Source: Siphonodentalium dalli (lineage: Eukaryota; Mollusca; Scaphopoda; Gadilida; Siphonodentaliidae). From it: DNA of 64,000 bases. The notes under the pieces were generated by a model. The model had not been told where the DNA came from. It ran no database searches and saw nothing but the letters and a program-made list of their open reading frames with translations. Positions 1-10,985 of the stretch are shown here, in pieces (within the stretch, counting starts at the first letter, position 1; every line of letters begins with the position of its first letter). Location of the stretch: contig CP136068.1 of assembly GCA_032622095.1 (NCBI GenBank), positions 132,129,989-132,193,988 on the forward strand, written 5' to 3'. The position numbers and the translations under genes are program-made.

Positions 1-324
1 ATTCTTACTCAAAGTTGTTCTTTTTACGAATATTAATCAAAATTGCCAACACACACACTATCATTCTGATATATTAATTAAATGCACTGACTCTGGATGA
101 CGAAATCATTTCTGTTTGTTTTTTGCCTATTGTTGCGTTCCGACTCCAGATGTAAATATTTACAATTGAGCTGAGTTTTGACGATGTTTTCTATTGAGTT
201 GTATGGTCGATTTCTTTGAAAGTTTTGGAGATGTTAGTAGAATGCTCCAGGTTGGCATAACACCTGAATACTAACTTATCAGATTCACAAACTCAAACAA
301 GTCCATAATATGTCTGTAATAGTA
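1..324. other. AT-rich intergenic DNA, nothing recognised
   Basis: No open frame of interest on either strand and no repeat shared with the rest of the window was seen. The stretch ends at the TTAA that starts the first MITE. Confidence 0.5.
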
Positions 325-812
325 TTAAAGGTACGGGAGGGCTTGGCGGTGGGTATGCTGTGAAAATATTTCCACCGGTCAAAAAGTGCCACAAACAGAA
401 AGAATATTAAAATGTAGACAGACTTTGTCCGTATACAAATAAGAAATATCGCATAAACAGTATGTTATTGTCATATGTTTGACTAAAGCATAAAAAGTTA
501 CTTTCCTGGTGTTTGTTTATATTATGATGGTAAACATAAAGAGCGTTATCTGTTGCTGAATTCCTTATATGGAACTAATAAAGAGCGTTTATATCATTTG
601 TGTGTGATTAGCCAGTAACACTGTGCTGTCTTCTGTAACACAATCAGGCTCTTGCTTAGGTAAAATATAGTAGGTCTTTATGATAGCATGCTGTTTATGC
701 GATGGTCATGGTATATATGAACGAAACTGTATGCGTTTTAATGTTTTTCTTTTTAACAGTGATTGGAACAAATATGAATATTTTCGACAACTAAGGCCTC
801 CCGTGCCTTTAA
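325..812 (-). mobile_element. TTAA-flanked MITE, family C copy 1
   Basis: Bounded by TTAA at both ends with inverted termini (TTAAAGGTACGGGAGGGC against GCCTCCCGTGCCTTTAA). The interior carries family landmarks seen in four other copies: a 'CGGTGGGTATGCTGT' inner terminus, ATAAAGAGCGTT twice, and a TCAAAAA-tGCC block. Relative to the copy at 2202 it lies in the opposite orientation. No coding frame is present, so it is non-autonomous; the TTAA flanks fit a piggyBac-type mover, which is an inference from flanks only. Confidence 0.8.
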
Positions 813-1224
813 CTAATTATTGATAATTATCTTGTCTTGATTTGTTCAAACTTTTAATGACAATTTGTGTAAAGCATTAACTGGTCGTTACACACGGAGG
901 TTCCTTTACGGCACATTTTATAAAATAATAAATGAGAGAAGACTACTGATCATGTTATGACATGGATACCTTTATCTACCTTTTCCTCACTTACTACAAA
1001 CGTGGTACTGATAAGCTATATATAACCCTGTTTTCCAACTATATTCATCGTATATGATTTTTCGGTTATGCCTCGTTCGTCAAGTGTATGTGCATGTATT
1101 AGCAATGGGCATGTTTAGCTATAACAGTTGAATATAACTATAATAGATGAATCGAGGATATGCCATACATGAAGATGCAATAATAAGTACAATTTACGGC
1201 ATCGAGCAACCAGTAACCTGGCAG
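813..1224. other. AT-rich spacer, no gene seen
   Basis: Short broken frames only. No recognisable repeat except scattered TATATA tracts. Confidence 0.45.
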
Positions 1225-1289
1225 CATGTTGTTCATATGGCAGTACATTTCTTTGAATATTTCTGCAACGAAGCCACCCGTGCCTTTAA
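1225..1289 (-). mobile_element. Terminal fragment of a family C MITE
   Basis: Roughly 65 bases match one end of family C (GTTCATATGGCA..., then GAATATTTCTGCAACGAAGCC and CCCGTGCCTTTAA). Only one terminus survives; the other end is missing upstream. Confidence 0.55.
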
Positions 1290-1325
1290 GCCTTAATAAT
1301 GAACTGACAACGGGTTTAGTTTAAA

Positions 1326-2106
1326 CATATTTTATTTGTTCATACATTTATTTATGACAAAAGGGATTGGAGGACAAGTGCTATAGTCACTTAGAATACC
1401 CTCCCCTCCCTAGCATTATACACTGACAAATTTTAAGACTGAATGCGAACAAACACAAGCTATATATTACACATACATATAATGAACAATATATGAAAAA
1501 ATACAGATAAGAATGGCGATTGTGGAATAGAACGGGTAATTCAGTACAGTGACGTGATATGTTGGGTGTGTGTATGCTTCATTAACACGTCGGTGATCAT
1601 TCCCGTAAAACCAGTAAAAATGCGATAGTACAGGCATGTAACAATTATTCAGTGCCTTAACAGGGGTATACCTGGGATATATATTAAATTGGAAACCATG
1701 TGCAAAATATAGAATATATTCTATTATAAGTAGATGTAGAGTTTAAGTGTAAAATGGCATGGACACAGTGTTAGGTTCTCTCTAATCGACCGGAATGTCT
1801 AATATACGAGTGCACAGCCTTTACAATATCGCTATTATCAGTATCAGTTAGTTCGGGGTTCCCATAAAGAATTATGTCTACATAGTTAATATTATATTGC
1901 ATGAGATTATTATTAAGTCTTAGCCGAGATTTCGCATAATGGTTGCATTCATAGAACAAAATATTTTCATTTTCTTCCCGTAAGCCACACGGGCATCTTG
2001 CGGAATCTGATATATGATTGCGTAATTTATCGTACCACAGGCCACTACATTTACATCGAAGTTGCGTTCGAATTATACTAAAATTACGACTCCAATTTGT
2101 GACCAC
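1326..2106 (-). pseudogene. LINE remnant: C-terminal part of ORF2 plus probable 3' UTR
   Basis: The minus-strand frame 2106-1771 (111 codons) has the look of the tail of a non-LTR retrotransposon polyprotein: the run CPCGLREENENILFYECNHY is a Cys/His cluster of the type that follows the reverse transcriptase domain, and it is followed by a hydrophobic stretch ending in HSYIRHSGR. No reverse transcriptase core is upstream of it in any frame, so it is a 5'-truncated copy. Below 1771 the strand is AT-rich without a frame and reaches an AATAAA-bearing stretch near 1330, which I take as the 3' UTR. The family match is from memory of mollusc LINEs; the exact clade is not assigned, and the 1326 boundary is a guess. 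Confidence 0.6.
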
Positions 2107-2201
2107 GGGTACAACAGGATGACTAAATAACGAGATATTAAGAAATTAATCACATTTTAAAAATCAATTTCAAAATGTGTTTTTTTTCCGAAGAAGCGAT
2201 T

Positions 2202-2725
2202 TTAAAGGCACGGGCGGCGTTCGTTACAGAAATATTCATATTTGTTCAAATCGCCATCAACAGAAGGAACATTAAAATATATATAGTTTTGTTCATATGG
2301 CAAACATAATCAGCGCGTAAATAGTATATGGTCGTCATGACGTACGATGGTGCACGTAAACAAGAGCCTACTCGTGTTACAGAAGTTTTGCTTCTGTTTG
2401 CATAACACAGCGCAATTCTATTGGTTAATCACACACACATGATATAACGCTCTTTATTATTTCCATATCAGGAAAGCAGTAAAAATAACTCTCTTTATGT
2501 TAACCATATCCGGATATAAACAAAGCCAGGTTCTGTAACGTTTTTTTGCATTTGTTTACATAACAAAGGACAAACATTGACAATAACATACTGTTTATGC
2601 ATATTTCTGATTGGTATAAGAACAAGGTCTGTGTATATTTTACTATTCTTTCTGTATATGGCGGTTTTTGACGGAGGTAAATATTTTAACAGCATACCCA
2701 CCGCCAACGCCGCCCGTATCTTTAA
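2202..2725 (+). mobile_element. TTAA-flanked MITE, family C copy 2
   Basis: Runs from TTAA at 2202 to TTAA at 2722 with inverted ends (TTAAAGGCACGGGCGGCG and CGCCGCCCGTATCTTTAA). Internal landmarks are AACGCTCTTTATT and AACTCTCTTTATG, an ACCATATCCGGAT block and a terminal-proximal GGCGGTTTTTGACGGAGGT. Small frames inside are not conserved between copies and are not genes. Confidence 0.85.
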
Positions 2726-2784
2726 AAACGTAATGGTTAGCTCGATGGGTGTATATATACGGTGCACAATTACGTAGCAATAGA

Positions 2785-3268
2785 CAGGGGGTCGGAATTT
2801 TTTTCCAGGCACGTATGCTGATTTGTACCTTACGACCCTTGTTGGGACCAACCCACCCCCGCGTCCTAATTTTTTTCCGACCATTTTTGGATACCCACCC
2901 CCTTTTAACACTAAATAGAGATTTGCGGGGGGGGGGGGGGGTTCACTGTAAACAGCTGTATATGAATGTCTGTGCATACTATTTGCCATGGATGTTAACA
3001 TTGACATGTAAATAGGAACGAGTCAATTTTGGGGTCATTCGGCCAAAAAAAACATGGCTGCCAGCGGCCATCTTGGATTTCAAAATTTACAACAAAATAC
3101 AACACGATAACTGCCTGCAGTCAGTTTAGCAATTAGAATTACATTATTTCTCTTATTCTAAGGTGTTTTAAGCCAAACTCATTGCTGCAAAAAGAGTAAA
3201 AAAACTTGCATCGACCAACCACCCACCCACACACCCCGGCATACGTGCCCGGAAAAAATCCCCCCTTC
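2785..3268. mobile_element. Foldback element with polyG tract
   Basis: The left end GGGGTCGGAATTTTTTTCC and AGGCACGTATGC are repeated inverted near 3235-3265 (GCATACGTGCCCGGAAAAAATCC). Between them lies a run of 15 G (2927-2941) and a segment ending GCGGCCATCTTGGATTTC that recurs near 58.3-58.6 kb. The termini are imperfect, so the outer limits are approximate. Confidence 0.45.
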
Positions 3269-3909
3269 AATAGATGGTAAAAATAACCGTCATTAAGTAT
3301 CTATATCTGATATCTATATATAATACGGATCGGATGCTTATACATATGGGAATTGGCGTGATAACGATTTTGCATCCCGGGTATATATAATGTGCCGTTA
3401 ATTCAATGGCAAAGGTAACGCTTTTGATCAGCGATCGGCGTTCTTAACGTTGGCGGTTTGTAAACTAATACACCATCGGCTATCCATCCGAAGCACAGAA
3501 TGATGTCTCCGAATGCACTGCTTTGTTTGGTTGGCACACAACATTTCCTCATTGGACTACAAAGACCACATTACTCTGAGACTGTTACCATCGATTACTT
3601 GTCTTCAGAATATTTGATTCTATAATGTAAATAACCTGGTGCAAAGACGATCGGCCAGATACATTGAACTATAATTGACGTTGTGTGTGCAGTGTTTAAC
3701 TGTTCCATACAAAGTGGATTACCCCATCAGTTATAAAAGTATACATTGGAATGGTAAACACAAACGGCAGACAGACGCATAGCTAATACAAGAGCGGAAA
3801 GGATTCATAACCTGGAAATGTTCAGATAATTAGTTAAACAAAACGTTTTTGAACTTAAATTCAGCTGGACATTTCCCATGGGAACTGCTCAAGAATGTGA
3901 ACTCCTGGC
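3269..3909. other. Intergenic DNA, nothing recognised
   Basis: No supported gene, RNA or repeat was seen here. Confidence 0.4.
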
Positions 3910-4206
3910 CATGTGTATTAACCATTTACCCAACAGAACGGCCCTGTGCCAATGCATTCTCTTATATATGCGAGTCGACCATAGGTCGCCTCGCATATAT
4001 AAGAGAATGCATTGGCTTAACACATATTAAAAATGATAAAATTGTCAAAGAATGTAGAAAAATATTATAAAAATTGTTAAAAAATGTAAGAACATTTTAG
4101 GCCAATGCATTCTCTTATATATGCGAGGCGACCTATGGTCGACTCGCATATATAAGAGAATGCATTGGCACAGGGCCGTTCTGTTGGGTAAATGGTTAAT
4201 ACACAT
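3910..4206. mobile_element. Double-hairpin TTAA element P1
   Basis: The whole element is close to a perfect palindrome. The ends are ATGTGTATTAACCATTTACC and its inverse, with TTAA at 3918-3921 and 4196-4199. Inside each arm, after ACCCAACAGAACGGCCCTGTG, is a 67-bp hairpin (3949-4015 and 4102-4168). Each hairpin has 26-base arms starting CCAATGCATTCTCTTATATA and a roughly 15-base loop (TCGACCATAGGTCGC). The centre is AT-rich with repeated TAAAAATTGT-like motifs. There is no coding capacity. Confidence 0.85.
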
Positions 4207-4690
4207 ATGTGAGCTGTAAATACCTCATCTACGCACCAATATATAGGATAATGAAACTTGGGTTATCAGTCTATAATGCCATAACTTCCTTCTCTGTGTA
4301 AATATTTACATCTGCTGACGCCGGGCATATATAATGTATGTACATTAACCACCAGTGCTACATGTATACACACATTGCAAAATGCCTAAACTACTTTCAA
4401 GTTCTGTGAAAATAGATTATTTACAGAATTAAAGAGAAGCATGCGAATAGTATGCATAGAGTTGTGACAACAATGGTTATCGCGTGTGGCAATAAGATAT
4501 CACAATCTAAATACAATTATGATTAATATTACATGTTATATTCTTCAAGCCTTCGATCTGTTCTTTAATTCCCTTCAAATTGTCCGAATAACCCGGTACA
4601 AGGGAGGAGATCCGCCATGCTGGCGTCGTCTATAATTTCGATCAATTTACTGTATAATTACTATCTCAGACGGGGTAGAGGAAGGCGACA
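4207..4690. other. Intergenic DNA, nothing recognised
   Basis: No supported feature was seen. Confidence 0.4.
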
Positions 4691-4694
4691 CAGC

Positions 4695-5265
4695 ATTGAG
4701 TCGGCAAAGTTAGCCCATTTATCTAACGTCTTACTGAAAATATGAACACCCAACCATAAATTGCAAGTTGAAAAGAATAGATGGACAAAAGGAAAATATA
4801 ATTATGATTTAATCTGTGTTTTGCGCAGCAACAGCCAATGTGATGAGTACCATTTTGTGATCACATGCCAAGAGATGAAAGATGTACGCGAATTATATAT
4901 TCCAAAATATTATTGGGATAATCCGAACCGCAATATATTCCATAGACTACTTTATCTTGAAAACATGAGCGTTCCTAAAAGACTGACCATATTTATTAAG
5001 TTGGCATTGAAAAAGATTACTTAAGATACTATTAGATATAGATGAAACATTCCTAAATTCGAAATTGCATAATTATGCAAAGTACTTGTTAATGGATTGT
5101 ACGTGTTGTGTCTAGTTATAAAATTATGGTGAATTTGTCATGGAAATGTTATATGGTAATTGTTAACGTATAATTGCTTTTATAAATTGTTTGTATACAT
5201 GTATATATGTTTGGCGATGTTCCAGATTAAATGTTGGCTCTGCAAAAAAAAAACCAAAAAAAAAC
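4695..5265 (+). pseudogene. LINE remnant: C-terminal ORF2 fragment with A-rich tail
   Basis: Reading from about 4695 the frame gives a decayed LINE tail: a LSNVLLKI-(stop)-TPNHKLQVEKNRWTK segment, then a Cys/His cluster of the form CxxxHFVITC (around codon 28-37 of the open part) and a KYYWDNPN motif followed by an amphipathic end (MSVPKRLTIFIKLALKKI). Translation stops at 5024. The following 240 bases are AT-rich and finish in two A-runs at about 5242-5264, which looks like a retrotransposed 3' end. It is 5' truncated and carries an in-frame stop near 4743. It belongs to the same LINE group as the fragment at 24.9-25.8 kb. Confidence 0.65.
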
Positions 5266-5327
5266 CCAACTGCACAGTCTACCGCCTCCATTATTCCGAT
5301 CATAACATTGAACTGCTAGAAGTTTTC

Positions 5328-5365
5328 GATCTGAATTGATTGATTGATGCTTTATTCTCATGATT
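5328..5365 (-). repeat. Probable LINE/SINE 3' tail (ATCA)n on the minus strand
   Basis: On the minus strand the order is GAGAATAAAGCATCAATCAATCAAT, that is, an AATAAA signal followed by a short tetranucleotide tail, typical of non-LTR element 3' ends. I could not trace a body with coding sequence upstream of it. Confidence 0.4.
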
Positions 5366-6455
5366 ACAAATGAATATTGAGAAGATTAAGATTTAACGAA
5401 GTTAAAGCCTGTGGCACAGAAAATTCATTACCCCGGCCATGTCGTTGAGTACAGGTCTGCTCAGGATCGCAAAATTGGTATTCGTACTCAGGTTATATAG
5501 ACAAGCTCATCCTAAATTCACGTAACTATTATAATTATATTTAACTATTAGAGTTTAAATTGACAGTGCCAAAATCCACTATTTGAACACAAAGAAAACA
5601 AAGTACCAGACTTCATGAACGAACAAACATAATTCTTATGCTCGTACTCATTCGCTATCCGACAGTCGATCTGACCCTACCAGATTTTCTCTTCCCCTTT
5701 GTGGCAATTTGTGGAAAGAAACCTTTCTTATGTCACATGCATCAGGCAAATTCGCTCACCGTAGCTTTGATTACAAACACTGGAAGAAGTGTGTAAAGGA
5801 TCAACTTCTCACAGTTACAACAGAAAGAAAACCTCTTTATCTATTTTAAATACTTATTGAGGAGAATTTCTTATACGCTACTCAAATCAACTTAGGCATC
5901 CGACTGCATGAGGTTTCTGGATTGTGCAATGGAGTAAGTGTTCACTTAATTGCGCTAAATTGGTGCCCGCTACACAATCATTAACAGGTTCGTGAATTTT
6001 TGTAAACAGATCTTGTCATCCAGTCTATTTAAAACTGGACCATATTCTCATTTCAATCAGTTGACCGTTGATTGAAATTAAATCTTAACTAGACTGCTTG
6101 TTATCTTGTCTCAAATCGAGGTGATCCATGTAACAGACATGTGACATATAATCATAAACTATGACATTTTCGATCGGGTTTCATGTCATCAGAATCTGAT
6201 GTTTATTCGTTGTTAAGTCAAATGAACATGCACCGATGCATTGCTTGTATACTGCTCGCAACGAAAAGCGAGTTAGAATAGGGCGTTACCTGGTTACGCG
6301 ATAATATGTGACAATAGCTTTTTACCATTATCATTAGATGTTGCAGAAAGCATGGAGTTACTCCGCCTATATCGAATCACGTCCGCAGAAAAACAGGCCG
6401 GAAATTTCGTGCGGACATGCGCGGATAAGCCGGTAAGTCTGCAACAATGAAATAA
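5366..6455. other. Intergenic DNA, nothing recognised
   Basis: About 1.1 kb without a supported gene on either strand. Confidence 0.4.
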
Positions 6456-6459
6456 CGCT

Positions 6460-6500
6460 AATGGTACGTTCATACACTGGCAAGTTTGCACTACGTGGAA
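6460..6500. mobile_element. Terminal fragment of family D foldback element
   Basis: GGTACGTTCATACACTGGCA and AGTTTGCAC match the terminal inverted repeat of the full copy at 15851-16272. No matching partner end was found nearby. Confidence 0.5.
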
Positions 6501-6924
6501 TCATATGGCGGGGTATAAAGAGTCCCAAAGTGGTGTTGCCCAAGTCAGAAATGGTGGTCAGGGGAGGGGGGAAATTGCTAACAAACTTTGTCGACAAATT
6601 CACCAGACTTGTATATACATGTAGTCATGATACAATATATTTATATAAACAGCTAGAGATTTAACTAGTGATGCTGCTGAGGTCATATTGAGGGTGTTTT
6701 GCTATAAGCCTAGCCCAAACGTCGTTCGGACCAACCATCTCCTCGCTAGGTGGCGTTTATGGTACTTATATATATCAGCAGCCCCATATCGAGGGTGCTG
6801 GCCGCGGCGATCACACATTCCAACATCAAGTGACATATTTTTGACTGTCCTAAAAATACCAACATGGACCGTGTTCTTAATATATTGTAAACAAATCATC
6901 AAAACTAACCCGCTGTCGTAAACT

Positions 6925-7065
6925 AAGGGTACGTTCAGACACTGGCACGTTTGCGCGGTATGGTTTGCAGGCATTTCGTCGCATAGAAAACGACATGATG
7001 CCATAATATGAACGGAGACATGCATATAAAATTAATTTGTACCACAGCTAACTACATGAGAAGTA
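6925..7065 (+). mobile_element. Family D foldback element, left arm only
   Basis: Begins AAGGGTACGTTCAGACACTG and continues through the family D arm (GGCATTTCGTCGCATAGAAA, then GATGCCATAATATGAACGG and ACATGAGAAGTAAA). The right arm is absent, so this is a solo arm. Confidence 0.6.
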
Positions 7066-7194
7066 AATCTTGTTGGTATTTGGCACCTCCGTGACCGCCC
7101 CTAAGCCTTCGATATATATTGATATCAGATTTATGGAAACAAGGACGGACTCAATATGAGTGTTCATTGCTTCAAATGTGCTTGCTTCAGTGAG

Positions 7195-7392
7195 CGTGAA
7201 AAAAAAATCTCATTTCTTATCGAAATGGCCATGCATCGGTCAGAACTGCTTCATCTGTTCAACTCAGATCAAGCTTGAAAATCGATACCGATTTTCGCCC
7301 ATGTCGGGGTTAGAACCCGCACCAAACACGTCTAGCCCAGCCTGCGATTATCTTATACACGGTCCAACCACCTCGGCTACGGGGGCATCATT
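7195..7392 (-). mobile_element. tRNA-derived SINE-like element
   Basis: On the minus strand, from 7390 downwards, an A-box-like GTAGCCGAGGTGG is followed about 60 bases later by a B-box-like GGGTTCTAACCCC. This order and spacing matches the internal RNA polymerase III promoter of a tRNA (Ser/Leu-type), as used by tRNA-derived SINEs. The rest cannot fold as an intact tRNA by eye. The body runs to about 7195 where there is a homopolymer. The plus-strand 100-codon frame over it is a shadow, not a gene. Confidence 0.6.
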
Positions 7393-7504
7393 TGAAAGGA
7401 AGCCATGGATCTCCGAAGTATATATTGATCTAGAGTGTGGGCGGTATTTTGCACATCCCTGAACATCTCCTTGAAAGCCTTCTAGTTGATAGATTTAGAG
7501 TCTT

Positions 7505-7780
7505 AGTGGTATAATAGTAATACATGAATTTGTATAGCGCAAAAATTATGAGAACATATTATAATGCGCTTTACAAATGAGCTCTGATAAATATGTTAAA
7601 TAAAATACAGTGCATACAAATAATTTGATAATAAGTTGATGAGACAAATCTACTACTTGTTAGACGTTGTGACATATGCTGTTTGAAACAGGAATGTTTA
7701 ATGTGCTCCTCAAATGAAATTCAAGGAATCTGGAAGTGAGTTCCAGAGGTGAGGACCGGCAAATGAAAATGTCCTGTCAC
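7505..7780 (+). repeat. Dispersed repeat of the 'TTTGTATAGCGC' type
   Basis: Begins AATACATGAATTTGTATAGC and continues with GCGCTTTACAAATGAGC and GAAGTGAGTTCCAGAGGTGA. This combination is familiar to me from interspersed repeats of several marine animals. It has no frame of its own here. Confidence 0.35.
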
Positions 7781-7929
7781 CAAATGTCTTACATTTGTTG
7801 AATGGAATGCCTTCGGATATATTGAGCTAGAATCATGATGGTATTTGACTCCTCTGAGACCATCCGAAGACCCCACATTACAACGACTGAACTAACCGAC
7901 CTATATGGACGCGACAGATTATTCATCAT

Positions 7930-8198
7930 GTCTTTACTAAATACTTAGTCTAATTGACTAGTAGTTCCTTTGGAAATGTTCAGATAATAAATTCAACCAT
8001 GGGTCGTTTGTTGAACGTATTATCCAAACATTTCACAAACAATTAATATAAATTCCTTTGCACTTGTATTATCTGTTTTGTTTTCTGCTTGTCGTCTGCT
8101 TGTGCTTCCTGAAAACCCTTCAAATGAATAATATACAATTCCAGTGAATACTTTAAAACAACTCAGTAGGGGAATCCATTCAGGATAGAAAGGGTTAA
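7930..8198 (+). mobile_element. TTAA-type MITE, family F copy 1
   Basis: The right end ATAGAAAGGGTTAA is inverted to a degraded left end (TCTTTACTAAATAC). The interior (ATTATCTG, then TGCTTGTCGTCTGCTTGTG) recurs at 16.6, 29.8 and, inverted, 58.2 kb. Confidence 0.6.
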
Positions 8199-8225
8199 AA
8201 TTCCAAATACATGTAGGTATAGTGC

Positions 8226-8271
8226 TCATGTAAGCAATTGACGCCTGTGTGGATTCAAACGATACTTTAGC
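8226..8271 (+). repeat. 46-bp direct repeat, left copy
   Basis: Starts TCATGTAAGCAATTGACGCC and ends ACTTTAGC. It is repeated in the same orientation at 8772-8817 with a single mismatch (CAAAC here, CCAAC there), flanking a foldback element. Confidence 0.9.
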
Positions 8272-8770
8272 AGGTCAGGCACATCCCGAATTCCACTATT
8301 ACAGTGGTATATGACCATTACCGTTTTGGTAATTTGATAAAAGAGGGATAATCCAAAATCATATTTCACACAAATGTTATTCAAAATCAGGTCGCACTAA
8401 TACGATATCAGACATATAGTTTGTCCCGGAGAATGATTAATCATGACGGCACACGATAAGCAACTCAATTAGCATGCAATTAGTTGAAATATTGTTATGA
8501 AGGAGTGATTGAGTCATCCTGCTATATCATTTAGAAAGGGATATATTAGTAATATTATAATCTTATTGAATATCAAAGCTGGCGCAAAAGATCGCATAAC
8601 TAATTTTGTCGGAAAACTGTTCATTAGCTGCGATATTGTTAAGAGTGACCTTTGGCTGTGCACTGGTATGCGCCATCTTCTATTCCCGACGCAAATAAAG
8701 GAAACATGAATGTGTTATAGTCAAATACTAGTATCACTATAATAGTGGAATTCAGGATGTGCCCGACCTG
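8271..8770. mobile_element. 500-bp foldback element between 46-bp direct repeats
   Basis: The left end CAGGTCAGGCACATCCCGAA and TTCCACTATTA is matched inverted at the right end (TAATAGTGGAATTC, AGGATGTGCCCGACCTG), giving terminal inverted repeats of about 38 bp with a few mismatches. There is no coding frame inside. Confidence 0.8.
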
Positions 8771-8771
8771 A

Positions 8772-8817
8772 TCATGTAAGCAATTGACGCCTGTGTGGAT
8801 TCCAACGATACTTTAGC
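8772..8817 (+). repeat. 46-bp direct repeat, right copy
   Basis: Second copy of the repeat at 8226-8271, 45 of 46 bases identical by eye. Confidence 0.9.
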
Positions 8818-8875
8818 TTTCCTAAACACAAGCGCGTTGTGCTATTTTGACATTACATCGTTCGTTATAGAAATC

Positions 8876-8926
8876 GTCTTCATCAACATCATCATCGTCA
8901 TAGTAAATGTCATCATCGTGCATATT
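8876..8926 (+). repeat. CAT-rich trinucleotide tract
   Basis: Imperfect run of CATCAACATCATCATCGTCA type followed by GTCATCATCGTGC. Confidence 0.7.
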
Positions 8927-9294
8927 ACGTGTATACCATTCAAAGTTTGGCGCGAGCCAAGTTCATATAAATATGCGCCAACAGACGTGTTTTGCAGTGA
9001 CATCTGTATCTGTAGATATTTCAGTGCAGGAACCAATTCTGGCTATAGAAGCGCTGGTCTTGGTGTATAACTTTATAACACTGTGGTGACTCTGGTAGCG
9101 TCCTATAAGGCGTACACACCGAGGCGTGTACCCGGGTCAGCCACTGATGTCCGCGCCTGGTCGGACAACGTACTGCACCCACGACAACATACCTCGACAA
9201 ATGTTGTAATGGGGGAAAGTCGGCATTTTGCATACGGATCTTTATTCAGTGATCTCGAATGAGACTTTTCTGCCTAACAAACTGACCGAGTTCT

Positions 9295-9385
9295 GATTTT
9301 TGTCAGAATACCCTCAACACTTTGCGACCCCGGTCCGCTAACACCAGAGACCAGTACGTTACCTCTCGGCTACCGACTTCTCATT
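9295..9385 (-). mobile_element. tRNA-like SINE head or tRNA relic
   Basis: On the minus strand GGTAGCCGAGAGGTAACG resembles an A box, followed by a variable-arm-like stretch and GACCGGGGTCGCAAAG in the B-box position. The B box is a poor match, so it is a relic rather than a working tRNA gene. Confidence 0.45.
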
Positions 9386-10080
9386 ATTTTGAATTGGATG
9401 AGTCGTGCTATCCAATTTCTCGACCTTGAGCGGCGTATTTATGACATGGAGAATAAAAAAGCTACGAAAGTTCACAATTGGACACTTAACTGACATTATA
9501 ATCATGTGCTTTTAATCTGAGTATGATTCACTCCAGTGACATGACAAACACAATGTGAATGATTGTGCAGTTGTGTTGAACAACTTGAAACATTACACAA
9601 ATTATTCTTCGGGCGGACCTAACCGTTGTTAAAAATAGATCCAGAATCCTATTTTCACCTTGAAGATTAGTATCATCACACTCAATGTCGACCATGGCCT
9701 GTAAACATGACGAGAATAACGTTCCCGTAATTTATAATCGACCTTAGTACTCGAACTCTTCCTATCTGGTAAATAACACGTGTAGAAGGTTTATACATGT
9801 AGAATTGACGCCGGGTTTGAACCTTGATGGTCCGCGGGGACCGTCCGTCGTATCGATGAGTGTTTTGACCACACATTTTAAACGATTACACCGGTGTAAT
9901 TTTTCTCAGTCTGTATCGATATCCTCAAATCCACTGAGCACGTTGTCGAAATGATTTTCTGATCGGCCGCCCGTAACTGAAGTTATGGCGATTCATGCAA
10001 TTGAATATTACATTATGGATTATGCAGTCTGACTCGTTAATCGTCCTTCATGTTTCGTCACATGAGGGTCTACTAGCGAC
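9386..10080. other. Intergenic DNA, nothing recognised
   Basis: No supported feature was seen. Confidence 0.4.
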
Positions 10081-10084
10081 ACAC

Positions 10085-10985
10085 AGTGTCAAACTTGAAA
10101 GCCTGTCGCAATTGGCTTTTATCTACTGATTGCTTTAAAAAAATTATATATGAACGATGCCAACAGAGCTGTAAATTGCAAATTACTTTTGTATGCTGAT
10201 GACTCATGTTTATTATACTCAAGTAGGGAAGTTAGGGTAATCGAGGACAGGCTAAGCATAGAACTAACATCTTTAAATGATTTGATGGTGGATAACAAAC
10301 TTTCTTTGCACCCAGGCAAAAATTAAATCAGTTAGTAAATTAAATATTCAGTTTGGCAGTCAACTGATGAAATCAGTGAATGAGGTGAAGTAATTAGGAT
10401 CGATCATTGATCAGACATTATCAGGTGAAGCTGTGGCACATTCAGTTATAAAGGAAGTAAGCTCTAGAACTAAATTCCTCTTAAGAACAGCCATATATCT
10501 TCCATTACATGCCAAGAAACTATTGGCCTCTGCTTTTGCTTTGGCTCATTTCCATTTTGATTATGCATGTACTTCATCGTGATTTGGACTCACACAGCAG
10601 ACCCGAAAAGGCTGCAAACCACTCAAAACAAACTAATGAGATTCTTGTTTGTCCTGAAACCTCGAGATCATGTCAGTATCGAACATTTCCAATTAGCCCG
10701 TTGGTTTCCGTTGAAAAATAAATTTCACTTTACTACTCTGAAGCTTGCACATAAACTTCACTATAAAGGCCAACCCACATACTTGGCATCACATTTCATA
10801 CATATTAGCACCCTGCATTCACATGATACCCGCTAAAGTCGGGTGAGTTCATTATACCATCAACAGACACACATATTGCCAAAACGTTCACCAACAATGG
10901 AATTAAACTTTGGAATGATTTAGACACTGAATACAAGTTAACCGAAGATTCAAACCGGTTTAAAGAGTGTGTCAGACTGTAAGTA
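10085..10985 (+). pseudogene. LINE ORF2 remnant with reverse transcriptase YADD box
   Basis: Plus-strand reading shows the palm of a non-LTR reverse transcriptase: LLLYADDSCLLYS (the catalytic YADD, near 10187-10225), then LNDLMVDNKLSLHPGK. It continues past a stop (10324) with VIDQTLSGEAVA-like thumb sequence, a FHFDYACTS block, a TTQNKLMRFLF block and finally STLHSHDTR and FTNNGIKLWNDLDTEY, which is where such proteins usually end. At least three stops and several frame changes break it, and the N-terminal half including the endonuclease is missing. The domain order fits Jockey/CR1-like LINEs; the clade is not certain. It would have been cytoplasmic RNP/nuclear target-primed reverse transcription machinery; this copy cannot work. 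Confidence 0.85.

Noticed and set aside
7160-7462. 100-codon plus-strand frame
   Set aside because: It runs antisense through the tRNA-derived SINE, so it is a shadow.
9800-9840. B-box-like GGTTCAAACCCGG on the minus strand
   Set aside because: No A box or cloverleaf at the right distance.
10360-10380. CTGATGA as a hammerhead ribozyme core
   Set aside because: No GAAA core or helices in the right position; it is LINE coding sequence.
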